This document shows positions 43,051 to 52,834 of a stretch of DNA of 64,000 nucleotides, one piece after another (position 1 is the stretch's first letter; every line of letters begins with the position of its first letter). The notes under the pieces were generated by a model. That model saw nothing but the letters and a program-made list of their open reading frames with translations, was not told where the DNA came from and made no database searches. This DNA is from CAVPOO01 sp963707015 (lineage in GTDB: Bacteria > Pseudomonadota > Gammaproteobacteria > Thiohalobacterales > Thiohalobacteraceae): positions 124,001-188,000 of the forward strand of contig CAVPOO010000004.1 of assembly GCA_963707015.1 (NCBI GenBank), in the 5' to 3' direction. The translations under genes were made by a program, and so were the position numbers.

Positions 43051-44388
43051 TTATTCCTTCGATACCACGACGTCGTTCAATGTCTGCGCGAGTTTGTCGG
43101 CAACATGTTCACGCAGTGGCTGCACGCCGATGCTGTCGAGAATTTCACCGGCGAATCCCAGACACAGCATCCTGCGGGCGGCGGCTTCATCGATGCCGCG
43201 CGAGCGCAGATAAAATACCTGCTGCGGATCCAGTTGACCGACCGTGGTACCGTGGCTGCATTTCACGTCATCGGCATAGATCTCCAGCTGCGGCTTGGTG
43301 TCCACCTCGGCGTCACGGGTCAGCATCAGGTTGTCATTGGAGAGAAAGGCGTCGCTGCGCTGGGCCTGTTTCTCTACCAGAATGCGGCCGTCGAACACCG
43401 CCCGACCCCTGCCGTACAGAATCCCCTTGAACCGTTCGCGGCTGGCACAGCCGGGAACACTGTGCTGCACATTGAGATGAAGATCGGTCAGCTGTTTATC
43501 GCCGGCAGTATAGAGGCCGTTCAGCGTACATTCGGCGCCTGCGTGCCTGAAGCGGACGTTGTAATCGGTCCTGGCCCAGGCACCACCGAATGCCAACGCA
43601 GTGCCATGGTAGTGACTGTGACCCGCCTGGGACAGATACAGGCTGCTCAGGTGATAGGCACTGCGGCTCTCATCCTGCAAACGGTAGTGGTGCAGCGCGG
43701 CACCTTCACCCACGGCAATCTCGGTGAGGTTGTTGTGAAAATACGGCGATTGCCCGCTGCCGATGCAACGCTCGACCAGCGTGGCACTGGCACCGGCCTC
43801 CAGCACGACGAGATTACGCGGCTGTATCATGATGGCATCGGTGTCGGTGACACTGAGATAGACCACTTCAAGGGGCCGGTCCAGTGCGACGCCGTTTGCA
43901 ACATGGATGAAGACCCCGTCATTTACCAGTGCCGTATTGAGTGCCGTAAATACATGCTCGGTGTGATTGGCGGTCTGACCGAACCAGGTCGCGAGCAGGC
44001 CGGGATCGCTGGTCAGGGCCGTGCGCAGGCTGCCCAGCGTCACCCCGGCGGGCAGCGCCTCGACGCTGGACAGGTGCGCCACGCACCGCCCATTGACGAG
44101 CACCAGTCGGTAGCTGTCCAGCGCCGGCAATACGCAGTCAGCGACAGTGAGTGGCGGCACGGCGGCAGACGCGTCGGCGGCCGGTTCAAAGCGGTTCTTC
44201 AACAGGCCGTCGATGCTGGTATAACGCCAGGCCTCCTGTTTACGGTGCGGTATCGCGAGTTCCGAGACAGCCTGTCTGGCCGTGTCGCGCGCCTGGGCCA
44301 GCCAGGCCAGGTCCGACCCGGGCAGGTCCGGCCCTGCCTGCGCAAGCAACTGCTGAAACCAGCTGCGCTGATCGTTTGCCGTTATCAT
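43051..44388 (-). CDS. sufD: SufD, Fe-S cluster assembly scaffold component
   Basis: 445 residues. N-terminal helical part (LAWLAQARDTARQAVSELAI), then the parallel beta-helix. Conserved markers: YFHNNLTEIAVGEGAALHHY, RDAEVDTKPQLEIYADDVKC, SHGTTVGQLDPQQVFYLRSR and GIDEAAARRMLCLGFAGEIL. SufD pairs with SufB to form the scaffold of SufBC2D. The ATG overlaps the sufC stop by 4 bases. Confidence 0.97.
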   Translation of the reverse strand: MITANDQRSWFQQLLAQAGPDLPGSDLAWLAQARDTARQAVSELAIPHRKQEAWRYTSIDGLLKNRFEPAADASAAVPPLTVADCVLPALDSYRLVLVNGRCVAHLSSVEALPAGVTLGSLRTALTSDPGLLATWFGQTANHTEHVFTALNTALVNDGVFIHVANGVALDRPLEVVYLSVTDTDAIMIQPRNLVVLEAGASATLVERCIGSGQSPYFHNNLTEIAVGEGAALHHYRLQDESRSAYHLSSLYLSQAGHSHYHGTALAFGGAWARTDYNVRFRHAGAECTLNGLYTAGDKQLTDLHLNVQHSVPGCASRERFKGILYGRGRAVFDGRILVEKQAQRSDAFLSNDNLMLTRDAEVDTKPQLEIYADDVKCSHGTTVGQLDPQQVFYLRSRGIDEAAARRMLCLGFAGEILDSIGVQPLREHVADKLAQTLNDVVVSKE

Positions 44389-45137
44389 GCCGCGGCCTCT
44401 CCGGCTATCCAGCCATAGCCTTTTGCTTCCAGCTCAAGTGCCAGCTCTTTGTCACCCGAACGCACAATCCGCCCATCAACCAGCACGTGCACATAGTCGG
44501 GCTGGATGTAATCCAGGAGACGCTGGTAATGGGTAACCAGAATCATGGAGCGGTCCGGACTGCGCAGGGCATTGACACCTTCAGCGATAATGCGCAGGGC
44601 ATCGATATCGAGACCGGAGTCCGTTTCATCGAGGATGGCGAGTCTGGGTTCCAGCATGGCCATCTGCAGGATCTCGTTGCGTTTCTTCTCGCCGCCCGAA
44701 AAGCCGACGTTGACGTTGCGCTTGAGCAGCTTGTCGTCGAGATCGACCAGTCTGGCCTTTTCCCGCACCCGCTTCATGAAAGTGACCGCATCGAACTCGG
44801 GCTCGCCACGCGCTCGGCGTATGGCGTTCAGGGATTCGCGCATGAACACCATGTTGTTGACACCCGGCAGTTCGACCGGATACTGCATGGCAAGAAAGAT
44901 CCCGCGGTGCGCGCGTTCTTCCGCCTTCAGGTCAAGCAGGTCCTGTCCGTCAAACAGAACTTCACCCCCGGTGATTTCGTAACCGTCCCGCCCCGCCAGC
45001 ACGTGCGACAGAGTGCTCTTGCCGGAGCCGTTGGGCCCCATGATGGCGTGTACTTCACCCGCGCCAATTTCAAGATTCAGGCCCTGGATAATGGGTTTGT
45101 CATCGACGGTGACCTGCAGATTCCTTATTGAAAGCAT
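44385..45137 (-). CDS. sufC: SufC ATPase
   Basis: 250 residues. Walker A MGPNGSGKSTLSHVLAG, signature FSGGEKKRNEILQMAM, Walker B LAILDETDSGLDIDAL and switch VTHYQRLL. SufC drives conformational change in the SufBC2D scaffold. 23 bases after sufB, overlap with sufD; a complete standard protein. Confidence 0.98.
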   Translation of the reverse strand: MLSIRNLQVTVDDKPIIQGLNLEIGAGEVHAIMGPNGSGKSTLSHVLAGRDGYEITGGEVLFDGQDLLDLKAEERAHRGIFLAMQYPVELPGVNNMVFMRESLNAIRRARGEPEFDAVTFMKRVREKARLVDLDDKLLKRNVNVGFSGGEKKRNEILQMAMLEPRLAILDETDSGLDIDALRIIAEGVNALRSPDRSMILVTHYQRLLDYIQPDYVHVLVDGRIVRSGDKELALELEAKGYGWIAGEAAA

Positions 45138-45160
45138 TGAATAAACCTCCGACTACCGAA

Positions 45161-46609
<1,449 letters not shown>

Positions 46610-46630
46610 ACTCGCTAATACTCCCAGAAG

Positions 46631-46643
46631 GTCAATTCCTGAC
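46631..46643. promoter_or_regulatory. Inverted repeat GTCA-N5-TGAC upstream of sufB
   Basis: GTCAATTCCTGAC lies 22-34 bases before the sufB start, next to TAAAAT (minus strand), a possible -10 box. It could be an operator for an Rrf2-type or other Fe-S regulator, but it matches no known consensus well. Confidence 0.3.
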
Positions 46644-46884
46644 TATTTTACTCGGGCTTTCATTTATAGTGCCTGTGGGTGCCAATTACAAGGGGTGAAA
46701 AAGTAGGGGCTTTGAAGGAGGACGTCGTCTTGCGGAGGCTCGCGCAGGCGTTTTGCAGGCAGGCTGCGAGGTCCAGCCCGCTCCATCGGTCGCTGGGAAG
46801 ATTGCCGCCGACACAGGACTGAGCCCTTAACGGACGCGACGTTGCTCAACCCTTACAGGTCCTCCCGCCATCCCCGCGCGACAG

Positions 46885-46912
46885 GACAAAACGAAGCCGC
46901 CCGAAGGCGGCT
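46885..46912 (-). terminator. Rho-independent terminator on the minus strand
   Basis: GCCGCCTTCGGGCGGC followed by TTCGTTTTG (minus). Same stem-loop as at 19151 and 40167. It cannot end the sufB operon because it lies upstream of it; it must end a minus-strand transcript that begins to its right. Confidence 0.85.
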
Positions 46913-47150
46913 TTCAAGGTGGAGGAGGTGGGAACTCTTTAGCGGAGTCCACGCTGACCACCCATGCAACCGGCGTACCAGCCAGGGCAGCCTACCTAAG
47001 TCATTGGTTTACTGGAGTCTGCGCGTGCAACAAGACAACAGTGTCAAGTTTCTTCGATCTCAAGTAGTGCAGGATCTGGCAACCGGCGCCCGTTATCGGT
47101 GCAATGGATCGCCCTGCACTTCTCGTTCGGCAACGGCGGGGGTTGAACCC
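46885..47150 (-). ncRNA. Candidate structured non-coding RNA
   Basis: On the minus strand, TATAAT (47156-47161) is followed about 7 bases later by a hairpin GGCAGGGG-TTCAA-CCCCCGCC (47131-47151), a nested stem pairing AGTGCAG with CTGCACT, further complementary segments, and a rho-independent terminator with T-tract at 46885-46912. Total about 265 nt, no credible ORF. -35 box poor. No match to tmRNA, RNase P, 6S or SRP RNA signatures that I could see. Confidence 0.35.
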
Positions 47151-47170
47151 CTGCCATTATACCCCACACG

Positions 47171-47492
47171 CTAGTGCTTCTTCACTCTGATAATGACGAA
47201 TGATATGGCCACGGAATCCACGGAAAAACACGGAAAGAACGAAAACTCATTAGGTAACGTCTGATTAAGTCATTTGCCGCCATTCCGGCGCATGCCGGAA
47301 TCCACTAACACATTGACTTCCAAGCAATGGATTCCGGGTCTCCGCTACGCTCCGCCCGGAATAACAACTTAATCAGAGATTCCTTAGCATTTTTTCCGTG
47401 TCCTTCCGTGGATTCCGTGGCTATAAATAAAAAATACGGCTCTTCAGCCTGAATTGTCAGCATCCGTCATTATCACCTTGAAGGAGTACTAG
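47171..47492. mobile_element. Family B palindromic element, copy 3, with a nested insertion
   Basis: Begins CTAGTGCTTCTTCAC and ends GGAGTACTAG. The B sequence is interrupted at its CATTAG by element D (47250-47387). Its right CTAG is shared with the family A element that starts at 47491 (CTAG at 47489-47492). Confidence 0.85.
47250..47387. mobile_element. Family D element nested in B copy 3
   Basis: About 134 bp between two TTAG tetranucleotides (47250-47253, 47384-47387), with imperfect inverted ends containing CTGATTAAGT / ACTTAATCAG and an inner palindrome CCATTCCGGCGCATGCCGGA with a GGATTCCGGG counterpart. Absent from the other B copies at the same place, so insertion is clear. TTAG may be the target duplication. 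Confidence 0.8.
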
Positions 47493-47655
47493 GAGCCTGT
47501 CGGACTTAGGCTGATTCTACTGCGGCGGTGGGAGAGCGGCCCAAAGCCTCCCGCTTTCTCGTTGCGTAGGGCCCACTATGCGCCTCGAAACCGTGAGGCT
47601 TTGTGCTCACTCTCCCACCCGCCTCGTTACGAACCCCTAAGTCCGACCGGCTCCT
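47491..47655. mobile_element. Family A palindromic element, copy 2 (inverse orientation)
   Basis: 165 bp, AGGAGCCTGTCGGACTTAGG to CCTAAGTCCGACCGGCTCCT, flanked left and right by CTAG. Its right-hand CTAG supplies the TAG stop of the cytochrome gene on the minus strand. Confidence 0.9.
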
Positions 47656-47965
47656 AGGGACTGCTCTCGAGCTTGTAAAAATGTCGATTCAGATAATCCG
47701 TGACATCGTCTATTTCCTCGCTCCCCCAGCCGAGCCCGGAGTGGGTGCTCCACGCCGCTACCCGCTGTCGCAGGGAACTGACCGAGGTCACGCGACTGCC
47801 GCCCCGCGTATGTGCCCAGCTTTCATGGCAGAACCTGCAGTGATTTTCATACAGTGCCTGGCCGCGCTCGAATTCCGCCGCAGCTGGCGGCGGGACCAGC
47901 GAGAGCACGCCGCACAGAGCCACCGCCGCAGCGAGGGCCCGGGTCTGTCGTAGCACAAAGGTCAT
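47654..47965 (-). CDS. Exported c-type cytochrome
   Basis: 103 residues from ATG 47965 (GGAGGAATGGCT upstream). Signal peptide about 1-28, then one heme motif FCHES in ENHCRFCHESWAH (CxxCH) followed by VTSVSSLRQRVAAWSTHSGL, GWGSEEIDDVTDYLNRHFYK. A clear distal Met is missing; a His in the region STHSG is an alternative ligand, so the heme may be bis-His. Function in electron transfer, partner unknown. Stop codon TAG is the border of the A element. Confidence 0.85.
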   Translation of the reverse strand: MTFVLRQTRALAAAVALCGVLSLVPPPAAAEFERGQALYENHCRFCHESWAHTRGGSRVTSVSSLRQRVAAWSTHSGLGWGSEEIDDVTDYLNRHFYKLESSP

Positions 47966-48324
47966 AGCCATTCCTCCAAATCCCCGATGCATCACTCGGT
48001 GCCGCCTGGCTATTCACAAGTATAGCGATTCGGCATAACGACGGAAGCGATTGCCCAGTCCTCCCGAATCCCCCGGTCTGTCGGCCGCGCGCCCTTTTCA
48101 GCATGATACTCGCTCTCGGCCGGTGGCGCGCAGGATCCTCAGCCGTGCCTCCTGCACTGCCGAAACGCCCGGCACCTTGCCGGGCGCCAGGTTCCGGGAG
48201 AACGCGGCCGGTTGCCCGCCGCCCCTTGCGGCGCCAGCGCTGCGCTGTCACGCCGCCCCACCCGGTCCTGCAGACAATTCTGGCCTATACTTGACGGGAA
48301 ACCGAAAAAACCGAGGTCAGAAGA
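47966..48324. other. Intergenic, no gene seen
   Basis: 359 bases between divergent genes; promoters expected here but no strong box stands out. Confidence 0.45.
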
Positions 48325-48816
48325 ATGAACAAGAATCCAAAGACCCGTCTCGAGATAGAGAAGGGCGTCATCTGGACGGAATACACAGGGACCCGGGAGG
48401 CACTGATTGCAGAGGGAGTCGCAACATCCGACATGTTTCCGATCGGGCGAAAGACGATCAACAGTCATTTGGGCAATGATGTCACGGAGGGCTGGCGCGT
48501 CACCCGTTTAAGGGAAGAGCGCTTCAGGGTCACGATCATGCACGAACGAGCAGCGCGACCTGACGCGCCGGCTCCCTGGGACCCGCTGACGTTCAAGCAG
48601 AAACTGCTTCGCCATGCAGCCGGGGCCCTGGATTACATGATCCTTCAGCCGGCGGCGGGAGACACGGAGAAAGAGAAGTACGGAACGGCGACGCACCGCC
48701 TGAACGTGAAGGATCGACAGAAGCTGCTGGCATTGCGCGAGCAGCTGATCCACGCGATCAATCAGGCCACCGTAGAGCGCGTCGATGGTCGGCCGCGGTT
48801 AAGGCTGCTCGAATGA
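48325..48816 (+). CDS. Hypothetical protein, 163 aa
   Basis: 163 residues, no signal or TM. TRLEIEKGVIWTEYTGTREA, MFPIGRKTINSHLGNDVTEG, RVTRLREERFRVTIMHERAA and ATHRLNVKDRQKLLALREQL. Codon use is normal and the gene stands alone. Family unknown; the middle LTFKQKLLRHAAGALDYMIL is helical. AGGTCAGAAG before the ATG. Confidence 0.6.
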   Translation: MNKNPKTRLEIEKGVIWTEYTGTREALIAEGVATSDMFPIGRKTINSHLGNDVTEGWRVTRLREERFRVTIMHERAARPDAPAPWDPLTFKQKLLRHAAGALDYMILQPAAGDTEKEKYGTATHRLNVKDRQKLLALREQLIHAINQATVERVDGRPRLRLLE

Positions 48817-48987
48817 AGGGCAGGTTCCCGCGCGGCGGGACTGGGCCGCCGTAAAGACAGGGGTGCTCGAAGACCACGGCGTTTATCGACCAGCGCATGC
48901 CTGTCTGGCGCGTACAGCGACGCAGCGCGAGCGAACAGGAGTCCCCACCCGGCACTTCCTGACTGCTCACCTGGCCCGGATATCTCA

Positions 48988-49163
48988 CCAGTGAGCTTTC
49001 AACGTGATAATGACGGAAGCCGGCAAATCAGGCTGAGTGCCCGTATTTTATTTATAGCCACGGAATCCACGGAAGAAATTCTTATGGCTGTTCGTTCTTT
49101 CCGTGTTTTTCCATGGATTCCGTGCCCATAACATTCGTCATCTTCAGATTGAAGAAGCACCAG
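48988..49163. mobile_element. Family B palindromic element, copy 4
   Basis: 176 bp, ends CCAG (instead of CTAG) on both sides: CCAGTGAGCTTTCAACG ... GAAGAAGCACCAG. Same TTCCGTGG-rich core. Flanks the A copy 3 by 20 bases. Confidence 0.85.
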
Positions 49164-49182
49164 GCGGTGAAATATCCGACCT

Positions 49183-49346
49183 AGGAGCCTGTCGGACTTA
49201 GGGGTTCGTAACGAGGCAGGTGGGAGAGCGAGCACAAAGCCTCACGATTTCGAGGCGCATAGTGGGCCCTACGCAACGAGAAAGCGGGAGGCTTTGGGCC
49301 GCTCTCCCACCGCCGCAGTAGAATCAGCCTAAGTCCGACAGGCTCT
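49183..49346. mobile_element. Family A palindromic element, copy 3
   Basis: Same as copy 1, with one C lost at the right end (GGCTCTAG). Left flank CTAG. The right-hand CTAG forms the TAG stop of the outer-membrane protein gene on the minus strand. Confidence 0.9.
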
Positions 49347-50037
49347 AGAACGCATAACTCAGGCCCAGCGCGATGATCGGGTAGTAGCGGTATTTGTCCA
49401 CCTTGTCGTTCAGATCGTCTTCTTCCCGGGAAAGCGCGGACTGGAATACGGGATCGTTGGCCAGCGTGTCATTGCTGGGTTCGAGCGAGACATCCGGACT
49501 GCCCTGGTAGCCGACGCCGAGGTCGAGTGACAAGCGGATACTGCCCTTGCTGTTCAGCGCGTTTCCCCATCCGATTCCGATGTACGGGACTGCGGTATTG
49601 AAATCGATGTCACCCTTCAGCTCTCCGATATCGGCAACGTTGAAATTTGTGCCCCCGATGCGAACGCTACCGGAAAATGCGGGTTTTCCCGTTACTTCGA
49701 TATCGTTCTTGTTATACATCAGCCCGGCGAACAGGCGGAATGTGCCCCCCAGGGGATACCAGTCGAGCGTTCCCGTGGCCGAGCGGAAGGATATCTCTGC
49801 ATCATAATCCACCTCACTGGTATTGATTGTCCTGCTCGGATCGTAGTCGAGGTAATTGCCGCCCACCCGCAGGTGCAGCTGTTCCGTCAGGCCGAAGATA
49901 CCCTCGAGACCGACCCCGAGGGTGCCGACCTTCGCGTTCAACCCAAAGGCCCCGCCGGCAGCGGGTGATGCAAGGCCGAGAGCCAGTGTCACCCCCATTG
50001 CCCAGGCTAGCGCGTTACGCTGGTTCATCATCGTCAT
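49345..50037 (-). CDS. Outer-membrane beta-barrel protein
   Basis: 230 residues. Signal peptide (about 1-26, LASPAAGGAF), then alternating beta strands (LRVGGNYLDYDPS, FRSATGTLDWYPLGGTFRLF) and the C-terminal strand PIIALGLSYAF ending in Phe, the signal for outer-membrane insertion. The acidic/aromatic pattern is like that of OmpW/OprF-like and YfaZ-type barrels, but the family is uncertain. The stop lies on the end of a repeat element. Confidence 0.8.
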   Translation of the reverse strand: MTMMNQRNALAWAMGVTLALGLASPAAGGAFGLNAKVGTLGVGLEGIFGLTEQLHLRVGGNYLDYDPSRTINTSEVDYDAEISFRSATGTLDWYPLGGTFRLFAGLMYNKNDIEVTGKPAFSGSVRIGGTNFNVADIGELKGDIDFNTAVPYIGIGWGNALNSKGSIRLSLDLGVGYQGSPDVSLEPSNDTLANDPVFQSALSREEDDLNDKVDKYRYYPIIALGLSYAF

Positions 50038-50363
50038 TAGTCACCCCTTCAGTTGCTGCCACTGGTCGTTCGCCGCTTCCCCGGGTGATTGCTCCGACTA
50101 CGCGCGTCATGGAACCGGGGCGCGGCTGCTCCTGCTACGCCACGCGGGACTCGACCCAGGGAGTCGCCTTTCCCGCGGCCCAGCACGCCGCGGTCTTTCC
50201 GTGGGGATTATCAGCGACAGACAGGCACTGCAACTGTAGAGACAGGAGCGAAAATTCACCGAACAATGCGCTTGGATGGGTGTTAACGGGCCTGAGGCAC
50301 CCGCCCCAAACCCGGACCGGGTACGCCGTTGCCCGCGCGCGCTGCGCAGCCGGTTACCGGGAC
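50038..50363. other. Intergenic, no gene seen
   Basis: 326 bases; nothing recognised. Confidence 0.45.
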
Positions 50364-50771
50364 CTACAGGTCGAGGTCAATCCCCCGTCGCCGCGACCAC
50401 CAGAGCCATTTCGGCAGATCGATGACATTCTGCGCGCCGTTGGTGTGTTTGCCGTCGATCATCACGTACCTGGAATCCGGATCGACGGGAGACTGACATG
50501 ACCAGTTCGTCTTGTTTCTGACCACACAGTCCGTCATTTTGCGGGCCTCCCTGTCCCGATCCGCGCCGTCCGGGTACCAGTAGAGCACCGTCTGGGTGTC
50601 GGGAAAGACCTTGAACGACATTCTGTCCAGACTCACAACTTTCCCGGTGCATTTGTCGAACTTGATTGCCTGGTCGCAATGGGCACGGTAGAGGGTGACT
50701 TCAGAGGACCAGGGCTCCCACCCGACGGCCCACACGGCGCCCAGAATGATCAACAGTAAGACTATCCGCAC
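50364..50771 (-). CDS. Membrane-anchored hypothetical protein, 135 aa
   Basis: 135 residues. One N-terminal hydrophobic segment (RIVLLLIILGAVWAVGWEPW), then extracytoplasmic part with four Cys (YRAHCDQAIKFDKCTGKVVS, MTDCVVRNKTNWSCQSP) that could form two disulfides. Function unknown. Same strand as the genes up to 52706 with gaps over 100 bases. Confidence 0.6.
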   Translation of the reverse strand: MRIVLLLIILGAVWAVGWEPWSSEVTLYRAHCDQAIKFDKCTGKVVSLDRMSFKVFPDTQTVLYWYPDGADRDREARKMTDCVVRNKTNWSCQSPVDPDSRYVMIDGKHTNGAQNVIDLPKWLWWSRRRGIDLDL

Positions 50772-50886
50772 CGGCAGGCACCCAATGATGGCAGGGAAAG
50801 ATGTCTCGCATCGAAGACCCTATCACAGCCAGCCCGTCGCTGCCCACTGCGCGTTACCAGCCGCCGGGCACGCACCGACAGGCCCC

Positions 50887-51159
50887 TTAGGGGACCTCCT
50901 CTACGATAAAGGCACTGCAGACGCGCACCTGCGGTTCGCGGAGGCCGGATCTGATGTGGAACACATAGCAGGGACCTTCCATCCGGCCCTTGTCGATTGC
51001 CCTGTATGTCGCCACCACCTTTCCGTTCGACAACACCTTCACGATCGCGACGGTGTGCAGATCGTCTCGCGCGGCGGAAAATCCTGCGGCGCAGGTCGCG
51101 GTCGCGCACACAAGCAGCATGACGCGCCCCAACTGTGGCAGCGACCGAGCCCGGTTCAT
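50887..51159 (-). CDS. Exported hypothetical protein, 90 aa
   Basis: 90 residues. Signal-like N-terminus (GRVMLLVCATATCAAGFSAA), then VAIVKVLSNGKVVATYRAID, GRMEGPCYVFHIRSGLREPQ and VRVCSAFIVEEVP with two Cys (PC and VCS). GAGGGG 3-9 bases before the ATG. Small beta-rich periplasmic protein, unknown. Confidence 0.55.
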   Translation of the reverse strand: MNRARSLPQLGRVMLLVCATATCAAGFSAARDDLHTVAIVKVLSNGKVVATYRAIDKGRMEGPCYVFHIRSGLREPQVRVCSAFIVEEVP

Positions 51160-51277
51160 AAACCCCTCCTGCACTGCGTTGCACATGCTGTGGCCACCGC
51201 GCCACGCCGCCAGGCCTGCCGCCCGGACGGACTGCTGTGTAACAGTTGCGCAGCTGCGGGCTGCACATCAGGACCCG

Positions 51278-51898
51278 TCAACCACCCGGGGCCCTGGCGG
51301 GTTTCTGTTCCCTGCTTGCGCCGCTTTCCGCGCCTAACAGACTGGAAAGAACCCCAATCTCCTTGTCTTCGACTGCCTTCAGGGTCTCATGGTAGCGAAC
51401 CCGCTCGGCGGCGAATGTACGCAGCTTCTCGTCGATTTCAGCAATCATCATCTGCTCGCGCCCCTCTCTTGCATCAACCTTGTTGACCAGTTCAGTCACC
51501 GAAGCGCCGAGACTTTCGAGTTTTTCAATAATGCCATCGAACTCATCGCTCAACTCGCCGTGTTTTTTCAGCAACCCGGCCAACTCGGTAATTCGCTGTT
51601 CCAGCGTCGCAACGTGCTGCGCGCCCGACCTGTCCTTGCTGGTAATCTGACCTATCTCTTCTGCTCGTCTGGATCTTTCATTGGTTATTTCCTCCTTGAG
51701 CATGCCCACTTCCTTCCTGAGTTCTCTCTTGTCCCTTTTTATGAGATGAATTTCATCGGCATGAGCGTCGCTCGACAGCTCAAGCCGTTCATTCGCGGCC
51801 CTGGAGTCCGACAATTGGCGTTTGAGTACAAAATAGACCACAGCAACAACAGCTAGCGAGGGAAGATTACTCAGCAGGTACCCGGCGAACTCACCCAT
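51278..51898 (-). CDS. Membrane-anchored coiled-coil protein
   Basis: 206 residues. One TM near the N-terminus (GYLLSNLPSLAVVAVVYFVL), then long coiled coil from about 40 to 190 (RDKRELRKEVGMLKEEITNE, ATLEQRITELAGLLKKHGEL, DEFDGIIEKLESLGASVTEL). Such proteins (RmuC-like or LapA-like) organise membrane complexes. GAGGAGAGCC before ATG 51898. It starts 11 bases after the 51910 gene end, so they are co-transcribed. Confidence 0.75.
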   Translation of the reverse strand: MGEFAGYLLSNLPSLAVVAVVYFVLKRQLSDSRAANERLELSSDAHADEIHLIKRDKRELRKEVGMLKEEITNERSRRAEEIGQITSKDRSGAQHVATLEQRITELAGLLKKHGELSDEFDGIIEKLESLGASVTELVNKVDAREGREQMMIAEIDEKLRTFAAERVRYHETLKAVEDKEIGVLSSLLGAESGASREQKPARAPGG

Positions 51899-51909
51899 CT
51901 TGGCTCTCC

Positions 51910-52203
51910 TCAATCGTTCTTAAAGGCGGTATTGGAGATATCCATCTCACATCGGTCGCCGGCCTTGGCAGCGCATCTAAAGAGGTTACTCTCAGCCCGG
52001 CCGGAACAGAAGTGATGCAGGTCAACTACCACGGGCTCGCCCGCGTGGTTCGCCGCAAAACCCTGCAAGGCGTTCAGCCGCCGGTCCGGTGTATCTACCC
52101 CGGAGTGGGTGATGCCGACGTCACGCCCGGGTTTGCCTGCCGCTCGAACAGCGCACAGATTGCCACTGGCAACGCCCACCGAAATCCCTGCCAGCGGTCT
52201 CAC
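51910..52203 (-). CDS. Hypothetical protein, 97 aa
   Basis: 97 residues from a GTG that overlaps the GGCT stop (GTGA). It reads LAGISVGVASGNLCAVRAAG, VDTPDRRLNALQGFAANHAG, VDLHHFCSGRAESNLFRCAA and DRCEMDISNTAFKND. Coding-like throughout; four Cys. Family not recognised. The tight coupling to the cyclotransferase and to the coiled-coil protein supports the call. Confidence 0.6.
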   Translation of the reverse strand: MRPLAGISVGVASGNLCAVRAAGKPGRDVGITHSGVDTPDRRLNALQGFAANHAGEPVVVDLHHFCSGRAESNLFRCAAKAGDRCEMDISNTAFKND

Positions 52204-52706
52204 AATGTCGCCATAATTCTCGTGTTTCTTTCCTGTCGATCGCTGTCGGGATCCTGAAGCGCCTCCACAACTTCAATCGTGCGAACATAGGTTTCCGGCA
52301 GTTGGTGAAATCTTGCACCGACGCTTACGTAGTCCCTGTACCAGGTGTAGGGAACGAGAGACTCATCGATAAAACCGGCGCCTGCTGTGTAGCAGAACAC
52401 CTCGCCGTAGCGACCAACAGCCAGGGACATTTCCTCGTATCCGCAGCCGAGACTCTCTGCCTCGTCCAGGGCGTGTTTTTCCACTGGATCAATCTCGTAC
52501 ACCGCGGCATATACCCGGTCCGCCGGCACAGGCGAGCGAATGATGTTGCACTTGCCGGAATGATCCCTGCCACGCTTGTGGAAGCGTAACCGCCATCCAT
52601 CAAGACCGATAACGGCGACCGGCCGGGCGGATGGAACCCGTTGGCGGAGTCGCATCGGGTGAAGATTGGATCCGTAGGCGAGATATTTCAGTGTTCTCGT
52701 GTGCAT
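52200..52706 (-). CDS. Gamma-glutamylcyclotransferase family protein
   Basis: 168 residues. TLKYLAYGSNLHPMRLRQRV is the YGSNL loop; NIIRSPVPADRVYAAVYEID and DEAESLGCGYEEMSLAVGRY carry the catalytic Glu (DEAE). GGCT-fold enzymes release 5-oxoproline from gamma-glutamyl peptides; bacterial members may also deamidate or act on polyamine derivatives. First gene of the operon; a B-type repeat half is inserted right upstream of its ATG. Confidence 0.85.
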   Translation of the reverse strand: MHTRTLKYLAYGSNLHPMRLRQRVPSARPVAVIGLDGWRLRFHKRGRDHSGKCNIIRSPVPADRVYAAVYEIDPVEKHALDEAESLGCGYEEMSLAVGRYGEVFCYTAGAGFIDESLVPYTWYRDYVSVGARFHQLPETYVRTIEVVEALQDPDSDRQERNTRIMATL

Positions 52707-52713
52707 GGCGACT

Positions 52714-52815
52714 CCAGTGCTTTTTCAATCTGATGATGACGGACAGTATGGCCACGGATTCCACGGAAAAACACGGAAACAGCCAACACCCATTAGAATT
52801 TCTTCCCTGGATTCC
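52714..52815. mobile_element. Family B palindromic element, half copy 5
   Basis: About 100 bp: CCAGTGCTTTTTCAATCTGA and the TTCCACGG core, ending near TTAGAATTTCTTCCCTGG where the second half is missing. Between the GGCT and the YdcF-like gene. Confidence 0.8.
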
Positions 52816-52834
52816 CTCATGCGCGACAGACCCG

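Noticed and set aside
43015..44418. 467-codon plus-strand frame opposite sufD
   Set aside because: Antisense of sufD; no homology.
47131..47165. tRNA T-arm-like GGTTCAAC hairpin
   Set aside because: The loop is only 5 bases and no acceptor, D or anticodon arm can be built around it.
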